26,609 nucleotides of DNA. Origin: Flavobacteriaceae bacterium (GTDB lineage Bacteria; Bacteroidota; Bacteroidia; Flavobacteriales; Flavobacteriaceae). The stretch is from NCBI GenBank assembly GCA_029238555.1, contig JAQWFV010000067.1, positions 1-26,609 of the forward strand, written 5' to 3'. Positions within the stretch are counted from its first letter, which is position 1. Each line of letters opens with the position of its first letter. The position numbers and the translations under genes were made by a program. Under the pieces are notes generated by a model. The model saw only the letters and a list, made by a program, of their open reading frames with translations, was not told the origin of the DNA and made no database searches. Of this stretch, positions 1 through 6,918 are shown piece after piece.

Positions 1-140
1 GTTAATGAAGCACCGTCGTTTCCTACAATAACTGCAGCTAAATGTGGTACTTTCTCTCCTCTGGCTTTCATGTCAGAAACGGCAATAGCTATTTCATCTT
101 TAATGTCATTGGACACTTTTTTTCCATCTAATAATTCCAT
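1..140 (-). CDS. folD: FolD N-terminus (methylenetetrahydrofolate dehydrogenase/cyclohydrolase), partial
   Basis: Reading leftwards from an ATG at 140-138, the minus strand gives an open frame starting MELLDGKKVSNDIKDEIA, followed by a stretch ending HLAAVIVGNDGASL at the window edge. This is the usual FolD amino terminus (catalytic-domain start, then the LAAVIVGNDGAS strand). FolD interconverts 5,10-methylene-, methenyl- and 10-formyl-tetrahydrofolate in the cytosol. Only 46 codons are present; the catalytic lysine and the NADP-binding domain lie outside. It starts 23 nt after the ffh stop, so it is probably the second gene of an ffh-folD transcript. Family identity rests on the short N-terminus only. 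Confidence 0.85.
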   Translation of the reverse strand, partial: MELLDGKKVSNDIKDEIAIAVSDMKARGEKVPHLAAVIVGNDGASL

Positions 141-163
141 AGAACCCTTAATTTTATTTTATA

Positions 164-1501
164 TTAACGCATGCCGCCAAGGCCACCCATCATTTGCATC
201 ATTTTTTTACCTCCACCTCCTTGCATCATCTTCATCATTTTAGACATCTGGTCAAATTGCTTTAGCAATTGATTCACGTCTTGTATGGTCCTACCACTGC
301 CTTTAGCTATACGTTTTTTTCTACTGGCGTCTAACTTAGTGGGTTGGCTTCGTTCCAATGGGGTCATAGAATGAATGATCGCTTCTATATGCTTAAAGGC
401 GTCGTCGTCTATATCTAGACCCTTAAGTGCTTTTCCAGCACCTGGGATCATTCCCATAAGATCTTTTAAATTACCCATCTTCTTAATCTGTTGGATCTGG
501 GTGAGGAAATCGTCAAAACCAAAGGTGTTTTTAGCAATCTTCTTTTGAATCTTTCTGGCCTCTTCTTCGTCAAACTGATCCTGTGCGCGCTCTACAAGAG
601 AGACCACGTCTCCCATTCCAAGAATACGATCTGCCATACGCTCTGGATAGAACACATCTAAAGCCTCCATTTTCTCTCCAGTACCTATAAATTTAATAGG
701 CTTGGTCACCACAGACTTAATAGAAATGGCTGCACCCCCTCGAGTGTCTCCATCTAGCTTGGTCAAAATAACCCCATCAAAATTTAAGACATCGTGAAAG
801 GCTTTAGCGGTGTTCACAGCATCCTGACCTGTCATGGAATCTACCACAAACAGGGTCTCACTTGGGGTAATGGCTTTGTGAATATGGGCAATTTCTTCCA
901 TCATAGCCTCATCTACCGCTAATCTACCTGCAGTATCTATAATTACTAAGTTGTGTCCATTGGCTTTCGCATGGGCTATACCCGCTTGTGCAATGGTCAC
1001 TGGATTAGATTCTTCCTTATTTGAATATACTGAAACACCTATCTGATCTCCTACAACGTGTAATTGGTCAATGGCCGCTGGTCTGTATACATCACAGGCA
1101 ACCAAAAGAGGGTTTTTAGATTTCTTTGATTTTAAATACAAGGCCAACTTACCGGAGAAAGTAGTCTTACCAGATCCCTGAAGACCTGCCATTAAAATAA
1201 CAGATGGGTTGTCTGAAAGGTTTAAACCTACAGATTCCCCTCCCATGAGCTGGGTCAGTTCATCTTTAACCAGCTTAACCATCAATTGACCTGGCTGAAG
1301 ACTCGTCAATACTTGCTGTCCTAATGCCTTTTCTCTAACGGTATTGGTGAATTCTTTAGCAATTTTAAAGTTAACATCTGCATCTAATAAGGCACGCCTT
1401 ACTTCTTTAAGAGTTTCTGCAACGTTAATCTCTGTAATCTGACCATGCCCCTTTAATACATGAAGGGCTTTGTCTAGTTTATCGCTTAAATTATCGAACA
1501 T
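164..1501 (-). CDS. ffh: Signal recognition particle GTPase Ffh
   Basis: This is the protein subunit of the signal recognition particle, which binds hydrophobic signal sequences on ribosome-nascent chains and delivers them to FtsY and SecYEG. The 445 residues match the family length. The N-terminal four-helix domain covers about 1-90. The GTPase G domain has a P-loop GLQGSGKTT at 106-114, DTAGR at 189-193 and TKLD at 247-250. The M domain ends in a methionine-rich tail (SKMMKMMQ...KKMMQMMGG) that forms the signal-binding groove and RNA contact. The ATG at 1501 is preceded 21 nt upstream by a TAAATTTG -7 box. folD follows on the same strand. Confidence 0.98.
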   Translation of the reverse strand: MFDNLSDKLDKALHVLKGHGQITEINVAETLKEVRRALLDADVNFKIAKEFTNTVREKALGQQVLTSLQPGQLMVKLVKDELTQLMGGESVGLNLSDNPSVILMAGLQGSGKTTFSGKLALYLKSKKSKNPLLVACDVYRPAAIDQLHVVGDQIGVSVYSNKEESNPVTIAQAGIAHAKANGHNLVIIDTAGRLAVDEAMMEEIAHIHKAITPSETLFVVDSMTGQDAVNTAKAFHDVLNFDGVILTKLDGDTRGGAAISIKSVVTKPIKFIGTGEKMEALDVFYPERMADRILGMGDVVSLVERAQDQFDEEEARKIQKKIAKNTFGFDDFLTQIQQIKKMGNLKDLMGMIPGAGKALKGLDIDDDAFKHIEAIIHSMTPLERSQPTKLDASRKKRIAKGSGRTIQDVNQLLKQFDQMSKMMKMMQGGGGKKMMQMMGGLGGMR

Positions 1502-1521
1502 ATGGGCTAAATATTAAAAGG

Positions 1522-1529
1522 CAAATTTA
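1522..1529 (-). promoter_or_regulatory. Candidate ffh -7 promoter box
   Basis: On the minus strand this reads TAAATTTG, an exact match to the Bacteroidota -7 consensus TAnnTTTG, placed 21 nt before the ffh ATG. I see no TTG at the -33 distance, so only half of the promoter is supported. Confidence 0.45.
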
Positions 1530-1543
1530 AGAAAACACCCGGG

Positions 1544-1627
1544 AAAAATATAGTTCTATTCCACTTTCTTTGAAAAGTACATCAGAAATATATGGGGAAT
1601 GGTGAGGGCGGTTAAAAAGGCAAAAAA
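1544..1627. repeat. Direct repeat copy 1 (duplicated blh 3' end)
   Basis: Positions 1560-1627 are identical, base for base, to 2781-2848 (68 of 68, constant offset 1221). Extending left to 1544/2765 adds 16 positions with three mismatches (1551, 1555 and 1559). The two copies flank the segment that carries the lipoprotein gene and the small membrane-protein gene. Copy 2 is the real 3' end of blh plus a few bases past its stop. The perfect identity, synonymous positions included, suggests a recent duplication or insertion. Confidence 0.97.
1556..1627 (-). pseudogene. Orphan 3' fragment of blh (23 codons plus stop)
   Basis: Read on the minus strand in the blh frame, this stretch encodes FFAFLTALTIPHIFLMYFSK, then KVE and a TAG stop. 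It equals the last 23 residues of the intact Blh at 2777-3652 except that the final residue is Glu instead of Asp. An in-frame TGA lies immediately upstream at 1630-1628, so it cannot be part of a longer protein. It is a detached gene end, presumably the original blh terminus or its duplicate left by the event that placed 1.2 kb between ffh and blh. Confidence 0.9.
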
Positions 1628-1755
1628 TCAAAAATTAAAGTTAAACTCCTTTATGAAGTAATAGTTTAAAAACACTTTATCCGATTTCTAATACAATTAA
1701 ACAGACCTAAGTATCATCGATTTAATTAATAATTAAATTGAGAAAAATAATCATT

Positions 1756-2556
1756 ATGAAAAAAATATTATTTCTAATATCTCTGATTACTATAATATCA
1801 TGTAGTCAAAATGATTCGAGTAATTCTTACGTTGAACTAAACTCTGAAGAATATAAAAATAAACTTAATAACATTAATACAATACCCAAAGAATTAGTTG
1901 AAGATATTAGTGATTATTTATACAATCCTCTAAATAATAATACACCAGAATTTGAGGAATCAGAAGTAATTCTTCTTAGAAAACAAAAACTTGAATTACT
2001 TAAAATTAATGAATTTGAAATTGAAGATATTTCAGAATATTACACTGATGTTCAAAAAAAGTATTTGTTCAAACTCTACTCTAATATATATAATGATAAA
2101 ACAAATCTAACTGAAGACTTTAATGATTTGATAAGTGAAGTTGATAATTTAAATGCCTCCCTAAAAGAAAAAGAAGAACTAAAGTACCAAATAATAACTT
2201 TTGAAAAAATTATTAGAGATTCTGAGGTAGTTATTGAACAGATTTTGAAAAGAGGAATAGCTCAGAGGTCAAACTGTGATGCATATTTTAGATGTATTGA
2301 AAAGAATTTAGGAAGACAGGTTTCACAAGCTATGGTAGGTGGTGCTTTAATTGGAGCATTAAATGGTGGCCTAATTGGAGCAGCTGGTGGAACAGTAATA
2401 CTTCCCTTTGTCGGAACTGCTACTGGTGCAGTTGGTGGCGCTGTATTTGGTGGAGCAAAAGGAGCAATACAAGGAGCTATTGTTGGTGCATTTTGGACAT
2501 TGGCAAATTGCATGAAAACACTTTCAAAAGAATGTTTAAATAAATTATTTGCTTGA
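1756..2556 (+). CDS. Predicted lipoprotein with C-terminal glycine-zipper segment, unknown function
   Basis: I do not recognise this 266-residue protein. It begins with a lipoprotein signal, MKKILFLISLITIISC, with the lipidated cysteine at 16. An Asn/Glu/Lys-rich, mostly helical region follows at about 25-170. Residues 191-247 are rich in Gly and Ala with GxxxG spacing (VGGALIGALNGG, GAVGGAVFGGAKG), a glycine zipper of the kind that packs in membranes. Two cysteines lie before this segment (174, 180) and two after it (252, 260), so disulfide clamping is possible. An upstream TTG at 1738 would add six residues, but the ATG at 1756 gives a cleaner signal peptide. The gene looks clearly AT-richer than its neighbours. 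Its TGA overlaps the ATG of the next gene, so the two are probably coupled. It lies wholly within the segment bounded by the blh-end repeats. Confidence 0.8.
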   Translation: MKKILFLISLITIISCSQNDSSNSYVELNSEEYKNKLNNINTIPKELVEDISDYLYNPLNNNTPEFEESEVILLRKQKLELLKINEFEIEDISEYYTDVQKKYLFKLYSNIYNDKTNLTEDFNDLISEVDNLNASLKEKEELKYQIITFEKIIRDSEVVIEQILKRGIAQRSNCDAYFRCIEKNLGRQVSQAMVGGALIGALNGGLIGAAGGTVILPFVGTATGAVGGAVFGGAKGAIQGAIVGAFWTLANCMKTLSKECLNKLFA

Positions 2557-2780
2557 TGAAAAAAATTATAAAAAAACACCTCACAAAACTGATTGCTCTG
2601 AATACGGTGTTAGGAACGCTATTATTTGTTTACCTCTTTTATTTCAATGGAATGATTAATGTGCAATCCCAACATTCCGAAGGTTACCTGCATGACCCAT
2701 TTTTTTATTTAAGCATATTTTTTTCTTTAGCTACATCTCTTTGGATTAACAAACAAATATTTAAAAAAATACAGTACTAA
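2556..2780 (+). CDS. Small two-helix membrane protein, unknown function
   Basis: A 74-residue protein with a basic N-terminus (MKKIIKKHLTK), a hydrophobic helix at about 12-31 (ALNTVLGTLLFVYLFYF), a short polar loop of about 17 residues, a second hydrophobic helix at about 49-64 and a basic tail. No family is recognised. Its ATG overlaps the TGA of the upstream lipoprotein gene (TGATG), which suggests translational coupling; a TTG one codon earlier is less likely. Its stop TAA (2778-2780) overlaps the stop of the convergent blh in the 4 bp CTAA. A small membrane partner for the glycine-zipper protein, for example an immunity or assembly factor, is possible, but nothing in the sequence proves it. 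Confidence 0.6.
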   Translation: MKKIIKKHLTKLIALNTVLGTLLFVYLFYFNGMINVQSQHSEGYLHDPFFYLSIFFSLATSLWINKQIFKKIQY

Positions 2781-2848
2781 TCCACTTTCTTTGAAAAGTA
2801 CATCAGAAATATATGGGGAATGGTGAGGGCGGTTAAAAAGGCAAAAAA
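2765..2848. repeat. Direct repeat copy 2 (authentic blh 3' end)
   Basis: Partner of the repeat at 1544-1627. The perfect core is 2781-2848, and 81 of 84 positions match over the full length. It holds the last 23 codons of blh, including the conserved Pro-His pair, together with its stop codon and the last codons of the convergent small membrane-protein gene. Confidence 0.97.
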
Positions 2849-3652
2849 CAGGGAGAGTTCTAAGGTGTAATAATGCTGTATAATTAGAAAGTAGATTCCT
2901 AAAGATAATACTGCCATGGTCCAATACAACCAGCTAGACTTCACATACATCACAAATCCTCTGTAATCTCTCCGACCGTATAAAAAATTCATTTGATCAA
3001 GCAAGGAGGGCAAAGAATGCCAGAAAATAAAGTATATGGCAAAAGCCCATAATAAAGTGGTACTGTTAAATACCACAAAAAAGACCAGTAAATAAAAAAG
3101 CTCACGGGCCTTAAAGGAACCATCAAACTTTGAGTAATACCTCATCATATATAACAATAAAGTGATCGCTGTAAAAACATATAAAAGCGCTTTCAATAAC
3201 CAAGCGCTCATCCAAAAGCCACTAATATCTGCTATAATTTCAGACACCAGTATTGAATGAGCGTTAAATAGCAAAAAGAATACCACCATTCCATAACTCA
3301 TCATAAAAAGCTTGGAAACATATCCATCATTGGATATATGAGATTCCCAATGCTGTTCTCCAAAATGATAAGCACTCAGTAGAACAAATAGTGCAAGGGT
3401 CACAGTTGGAAATTGCATTAATAAGAAAGCTACCACAAAAATACTGAGTACATAGAACAACAACAGGATCCATTTTTTAGATAATATAGGATACTTTTTC
3501 AATGTTTTTTCTCCCACGCCTAGATCGTTAGCGCCATGTAATATTCCTAAGCTCAAAATAAAAAAATAGGCTACAAAATCTTCCAAAACATCTGTAAAGA
3601 AAACAGACAGCCAAAGGGTGAAAAAAGTGAGTATTAACTTAATATTTTTCAA
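2777..3652 (-). CDS. blh: Blh, beta-carotene 15,15'-dioxygenase (Brp/Blh family)
   Basis: This membrane enzyme cleaves beta-carotene into two molecules of retinal, the proteorhodopsin chromophore. The 291 residues are strongly hydrophobic with several membrane helices. They carry the family's histidine motifs: HGANDL (H39, D43), YHFGEQHWES (H96, H101, H105), FWHS (H212) and a C-terminal PH (H280). These histidines are expected to ligate the catalytic iron. It is divergent from the rhodopsin gene across 142 bp, the usual close pairing of the two functions. A TAATTTTG -7 box lies 20 nt before the ATG. The last 23 codons are duplicated at 1556-1627. Function is assigned from family motifs and the neighbouring rhodopsin. 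Confidence 0.95.
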   Translation of the reverse strand: MKNIKLILTFFTLWLSVFFTDVLEDFVAYFFILSLGILHGANDLGVGEKTLKKYPILSKKWILLLFYVLSIFVVAFLLMQFPTVTLALFVLLSAYHFGEQHWESHISNDGYVSKLFMMSYGMVVFFLLFNAHSILVSEIIADISGFWMSAWLLKALLYVFTAITLLLYMMRYYSKFDGSFKARELFYLLVFFVVFNSTTLLWAFAIYFIFWHSLPSLLDQMNFLYGRRDYRGFVMYVKSSWLYWTMAVLSLGIYFLIIQHYYTLELSLFFAFLTALTIPHIFLMYFSKKVD

Positions 3653-3671
3653 TATAATAATTATTTAAGAT

Positions 3672-3679
3672 CAAAATTA
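3672..3679 (-). promoter_or_regulatory. Candidate blh -7 promoter box
   Basis: The minus strand reads TAATTTTG, an exact TAnnTTTG match, 20 nt before the blh ATG. No TTG is visible at the -33 position, so the call rests on the -7 box and its spacing. Confidence 0.4.
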
Positions 3680-3701
3680 TTAAAATATTATTAATTAGGT
3701 C

Positions 3702-3731
3702 TTGTTTTTATGAAATTATTGTTTAAATTTA
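3702..3731 (+). promoter_or_regulatory. Candidate proteorhodopsin promoter
   Basis: TTG at 3702-3704 is followed after 19 bp by TAAATTTA (3724-3731), a one-mismatch version of the Bacteroidota -33/-7 pair (TTG, spacer, TAnnTTTG). Transcription would start near 3738 and leave a leader of about 57 nt, longer than the roughly 15-nt leaders inferred for several other genes here. The region 3653-3794 is very AT-rich and shared with the divergent blh. No operator palindrome is clear. Confidence 0.35.
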
Positions 3732-3794
3732 TCCAGATTTTGTTAAACACTTTATTGAAATCAAAAAAAATATTAACCTAAAACCTAATTTATT

Positions 3795-4523
3795 ATGCAA
3801 AATTTATTCGCATCCCTTCCATTAGCAGCTCAGATGGCTACTGATGATTATGTAGGATTTACATTCTTCGTAGGATGTATGGCCATGATGGCCGCTTCTG
3901 CATTTTTCTTCCTATCCATGAATGGATTTGACAAAAAATGGAGAACTTCTATTTTGGTCTCTGGACTGATTACTTTCATTGCCGCAGTTCACTATTGGTA
4001 CATGAGAGATTACTGGGCAGACTTTGGAGAATCACCGACTTTCTTCAGGTATGTAGATTGGATCTTAACCGTTCCATTAATGTGCGTTGAATTCTATTTA
4101 ATTCTCAAGGCAGCTGGAGCTAAAAAGTCACTCATGTGGCGTATGATTTTCTTCTCTGTAATCATGTTAGTAACAGGATACATTGGAGAAGCTGTAAATA
4201 GAGACATGGCTCAAATTTGGGGTCTAATCTCTGGACTAGCCTACTTTGCCATAGTTTATGACATTTGGTTTGGTGAAGCTAAAAAGTTAGCAGAAGCAGC
4301 AGGTGGAGCAGTTTTAAGTGCACACAAAACCTTGTGCTGGTTTGTACTTGTAGGATGGGCTATTTATCCAATTGGGTACATGGCTGGTACTCCAGGATGG
4401 TACGATGGTATTTTTGGTGGATTAGACCTAGACATTGTTTACAACATTGGAGATGCTGTAAACAAGATAGGATTTGGATTAGTAATCTATGGATTAGCAG
4501 TAGCAAAATCTGAAGAAAAATAA
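3795..4523 (+). CDS. Proteorhodopsin, light-driven proton pump, predicted green-absorbing
   Basis: A 242-residue seven-helix retinal protein of the inner membrane. Helix C reads RYVDWILTVPLMCVEF. D88 (primary proton acceptor), T92 and E99 (cytoplasmic donor) form the DTE motif of outward proton pumps, with R85 beside D88. H66 in helix B matches the proteorhodopsin His that tunes the acceptor pKa. K224 in helix G (DAVNKIGFG) is the retinal Schiff-base lysine. M96, eight residues after D88, is the spectral-tuning position; Met there indicates green absorption in flavobacterial proteins. The absence of an NDQ motif argues against a sodium pump and of NTQ against a chloride pump. Retinal should come from the divergent blh. 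A strong hairpin terminator follows. Confidence 0.97.
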   Translation: MQNLFASLPLAAQMATDDYVGFTFFVGCMAMMAASAFFFLSMNGFDKKWRTSILVSGLITFIAAVHYWYMRDYWADFGESPTFFRYVDWILTVPLMCVEFYLILKAAGAKKSLMWRMIFFSVIMLVTGYIGEAVNRDMAQIWGLISGLAYFAIVYDIWFGEAKKLAEAAGGAVLSAHKTLCWFVLVGWAIYPIGYMAGTPGWYDGIFGGLDLDIVYNIGDAVNKIGFGLVIYGLAVAKSEEK

Positions 4524-4545
4524 TCAGTTATTACACAGATAATTT

Positions 4546-4574
4546 AAGGCGGCCCATGGGCCGCCTTTTTTTTT
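4546..4574 (+). terminator. Rho-independent terminator after proteorhodopsin
   Basis: Arms AAGGCGGCCC and GGGCCGCCTT form a perfect 10-bp GC-rich inverted repeat around AT, followed by nine T residues, 22 nt past the rhodopsin stop. It lies between convergent rhodopsin and argS; the opposite-strand T run is weak (TTAAATT), so it mainly serves the rhodopsin transcript. Confidence 0.95.
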
Positions 4575-4594
4575 AACACTACTGAAAATTTTTA

Positions 4595-6382
4595 TTACAT
4601 GCGCTCCGGGACCTCAATTCCCAAAAGGCCTAAAGCATCTTGAATCACTTGGGCCACTTTTCTAGAAAGCGCCACCCTGAATACTTTTAATTCCTCATCA
4701 GACTCCCCCAAAATAGATACGTTCTGGTAAAAACTATTAAAAGCCTTTACCAAGTCATAGGTGTAATTAGCGACTAAAGCAGGACTGTAATTTTGTGCGG
4801 CCAATTGAATGGTTTCAGGAAATAAAAACAACTGCTTCAATAAGGCCACTTCTTTCTCGTGCAAAAAAGATTCTTGCCCTTCAAAAGCTGGCACAACAGT
4901 CGTTTCAAAATCTGCTTTCCTCAAAATAGATTGAATCCTAGCATAGGTATACTGCATAAATGGACCCGTATTTCCTTGAAAGTCTACCGATTCTTTTGGA
5001 TCAAATAAAATTCGCTTCTTAGGATCTACTTTTAAAATATAGTATTTGAGCGCACCCAAACCTATAGTGTGGTATAAAGAAGCTTTCTGCTCCTGGGTAT
5101 ATCCAGATAGCTTCCCTAGATCTTCAGAAATACTTTCTGCCGTAGCCGCCATTTCAGTGATTAGATCATCTGCGTCTACCACAGTGCCCTCCCTACTTTT
5201 CATTTTACCGCTGGGTAAATCTACCATTCCATAGCTCAGATGAAACAATTGTTGGGCCCAACTAAATCCTAATTTTTTAAGAATGAGGAACAATACTTTA
5301 AAATGGTAATCTTGCTCATTCCCTACCGTATATACCATACCATTCACATCCGGGTAATCTGCTACCCGCTGAATGGCCGTTCCTATATCTTGAGTCATAT
5401 ATACTGCTGTGCCGTCTGAACGCAACACAATCTTCTCGTCCAGACCTTCTTCAGTAAGATCTATCCATACACTCCCATCTTCTTTTTTGAAAAACACGCC
5501 TTGTTCTAGGCCTTTGGCCACCACATCTTTTCCGAGTAGGTAAGTGTCGCTCTCGTAGTAATAACTGTCAAAGCTTACGCCCAAACGCTTATACGTCTCT
5601 TCAAAACCTTTGTATACCCAAGCATTCATTTTTTTCCACAAAGCCACCACCTCATCATCGCCAGATTCCCAACGAATGAGCATTTCTTGTGCGGCTTTTA
5701 AAAGGCTGGTTTCTTTTTCTGCTGTGGCTTGTTCCATCCCTGAGGCTACCAAAGCAGCCACCTCTTCTTTATAGGCTTTGTCAAAGGCCACATAGTATTT
5801 CCCTACTAGGGCGTCTCCTTTAAGACCCGAAGATTCAGGCGTTTCTCCATGACCAAACTTCTGCCAAGCCAACATACTTTTACAAATATGAATCCCTCGG
5901 TCATTAATAATTTGGGTCTTGTACACCTTTTTACCAGAAGCTTCTAAAATTTGAGCTACTGAATAGCCTAATAAGTTATTTCTAATATGCCCCAAATGAA
6001 GGGGTTTGTTGGTGTTTGGAGAGGAGTATTCCACCATCACTGCCTGAGGGTCTTTCTCTTTAACGGTACCATAAGAGGTATCCAATAAAGCATCGGCGAA
6101 AGCCGAAAGGAAAAAACGATCTGTTAAGCTAATGTTCAAAAATCCTTTAACTACATTAAATGACTTTACAACTTCCAGCTCCTCTTGTAAATAAGTCCCT
6201 ATCTGGTTCCCAATCACTTCCGGATTTCCTTTAATTACTTTAAGTAAAGAAAAAACAACCACGGTAATATCTCCTTCAAAATCCTTTCTTGTAGGTACAA
6301 ATTCTACAGAAGACAATGACTTGTCAAAAATTTTTTCAACGCCATTTAAGACGGTTTTTTCAATCAGGGATACTACATTCAT
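4595..6382 (-). CDS. argS: Arginyl-tRNA synthetase
   Basis: This class I aminoacyl-tRNA synthetase charges tRNA-Arg with arginine. The 595 residues match the family. The N-terminal additional domain covers about 1-110. The HIGH-type motif HLGH is at 129-132 within SSPNTNKPLHLGHIRNN, the KMSKS-type motif is KMKSREGT at 393-400, and a C-terminal DALR anticodon-binding domain follows to the end (ALGLLGIEVPERM). The ATG at 6382 has a TAATTTTG -7 box 21 nt upstream. The gene is convergent with proteorhodopsin and divergent from the unknown gene at 6496. Confidence 0.98.
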   Translation of the reverse strand: MNVVSLIEKTVLNGVEKIFDKSLSSVEFVPTRKDFEGDITVVVFSLLKVIKGNPEVIGNQIGTYLQEELEVVKSFNVVKGFLNISLTDRFFLSAFADALLDTSYGTVKEKDPQAVMVEYSSPNTNKPLHLGHIRNNLLGYSVAQILEASGKKVYKTQIINDRGIHICKSMLAWQKFGHGETPESSGLKGDALVGKYYVAFDKAYKEEVAALVASGMEQATAEKETSLLKAAQEMLIRWESGDDEVVALWKKMNAWVYKGFEETYKRLGVSFDSYYYESDTYLLGKDVVAKGLEQGVFFKKEDGSVWIDLTEEGLDEKIVLRSDGTAVYMTQDIGTAIQRVADYPDVNGMVYTVGNEQDYHFKVLFLILKKLGFSWAQQLFHLSYGMVDLPSGKMKSREGTVVDADDLITEMAATAESISEDLGKLSGYTQEQKASLYHTIGLGALKYYILKVDPKKRILFDPKESVDFQGNTGPFMQYTYARIQSILRKADFETTVVPAFEGQESFLHEKEVALLKQLFLFPETIQLAAQNYSPALVANYTYDLVKAFNSFYQNVSILGESDEELKVFRVALSRKVAQVIQDALGLLGIEVPERM

Positions 6383-6402
6383 AATGCTTACTTCTAAGGG
6401 GG

Positions 6403-6410
6403 CAAAATTA
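6403..6410 (-). promoter_or_regulatory. Candidate argS -7 promoter box
   Basis: The minus strand reads TAATTTTG, an exact TAnnTTTG match, 21 nt before the argS ATG. No well-spaced -33 TTG is seen. Confidence 0.45.
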
Positions 6411-6453
6411 AGATTTTATTCTCAATAATGATGTGCTGTTTTGCAATTAGCGC

Positions 6454-6484
6454 TTTAGTCCATTCATATAATATAGTACCTTTA
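6454..6484 (+). promoter_or_regulatory. Weak candidate promoter for the gene at 6496
   Basis: TTTA at 6454-6457, a 19-bp spacer and TACCTTTA at 6477-6484 resemble TTTG/TAnnTTTG with the final G changed to A in both boxes. The -7 box ends 11 nt before the ATG, so the transcript would be nearly leaderless. Confidence 0.25.
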
Positions 6485-6495
6485 CTAAAAAAAAG

Positions 6496-6918
6496 ATGCT
6501 CTGTAACGATTCGTATAACAATCCTGGCCAGACCAATACTATTAATGATTTAGTAGGTGAAGCCTATTCCATTAAGGAACGGTTTAAAATGGGGGGTATT
6601 GGTTCTCCTAAATTGGAAATTGTATCTAGCAGTGCCACCATTCATTCTTTGTTGGTACTAGACCATAATACCAACTACAGTTCTATTGAACTCAGGCCCA
6701 AAGGGATTATTCTTCGATTTAGAGCTTTATTAGAAACCTATGCCCTGGTCATTCCATTTTACAAACTCACCATTTTCAAGGGAGACACAGGGATTTACAG
6801 TGTGTATATGGATAACTACTTTGTTAAGGTGAAAGCAGACACCAAGGCCATTCAAAAATACTTTAAAAGGATTTTAGACGCTAAAATAGCGAATGACCCC
6901 AATCAGTCGTATCATTAA
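6496..6918 (+). CDS. Hypothetical protein, 140 residues
   Basis: I do not recognise a family. The protein has no signal peptide or clear membrane helix. It has a polar N-terminus, a central stretch of alternating hydrophobic residues likely to be beta strands (about 55-110: SIELRPKGIILRFRALLETYALVIP in two parts, then YKLTIFKG), and a basic C-terminal helix (about 114-133, KAIQKYFKRILDAK). This layout suggests a small soluble protein. The ATG at 6496 follows an A-rich stretch. The TAA overlaps the stop of the convergent CtlX-like gene in the 4 bp TTAA. It is divergent from argS. Codon use resembles the neighbours, so it is likely a resident gene. Confidence 0.75.
   Translation: MLCNDSYNNPGQTNTINDLVGEAYSIKERFKMGGIGSPKLEIVSSSATIHSLLVLDHNTNYSSIELRPKGIILRFRALLETYALVIPFYKLTIFKGDTGIYSVYMDNYFVKVKADTKAIQKYFKRILDAKIANDPNQSYH

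Noticed and set aside
1738..1755. TTG start adding six residues to the lipoprotein
   Set aside because: The ATG at 1756 gives a standard lipoprotein signal of 15 residues before the cysteine.
2262..2579. Minus-strand frame of 105 codons rich in Pro and Ala opposite the glycine-zipper segment
   Set aside because: It is the complement of Gly/Ala codons (GGN/GCN give Pro/Ala and similar on the other strand), overlaps the lipoprotein gene fully and has no recognisable protein features.
1544..2848. Insertion sequence or transposon
   Set aside because: The flanking repeats are direct, not terminal inverted, and no transposase or integrase is encoded between them.
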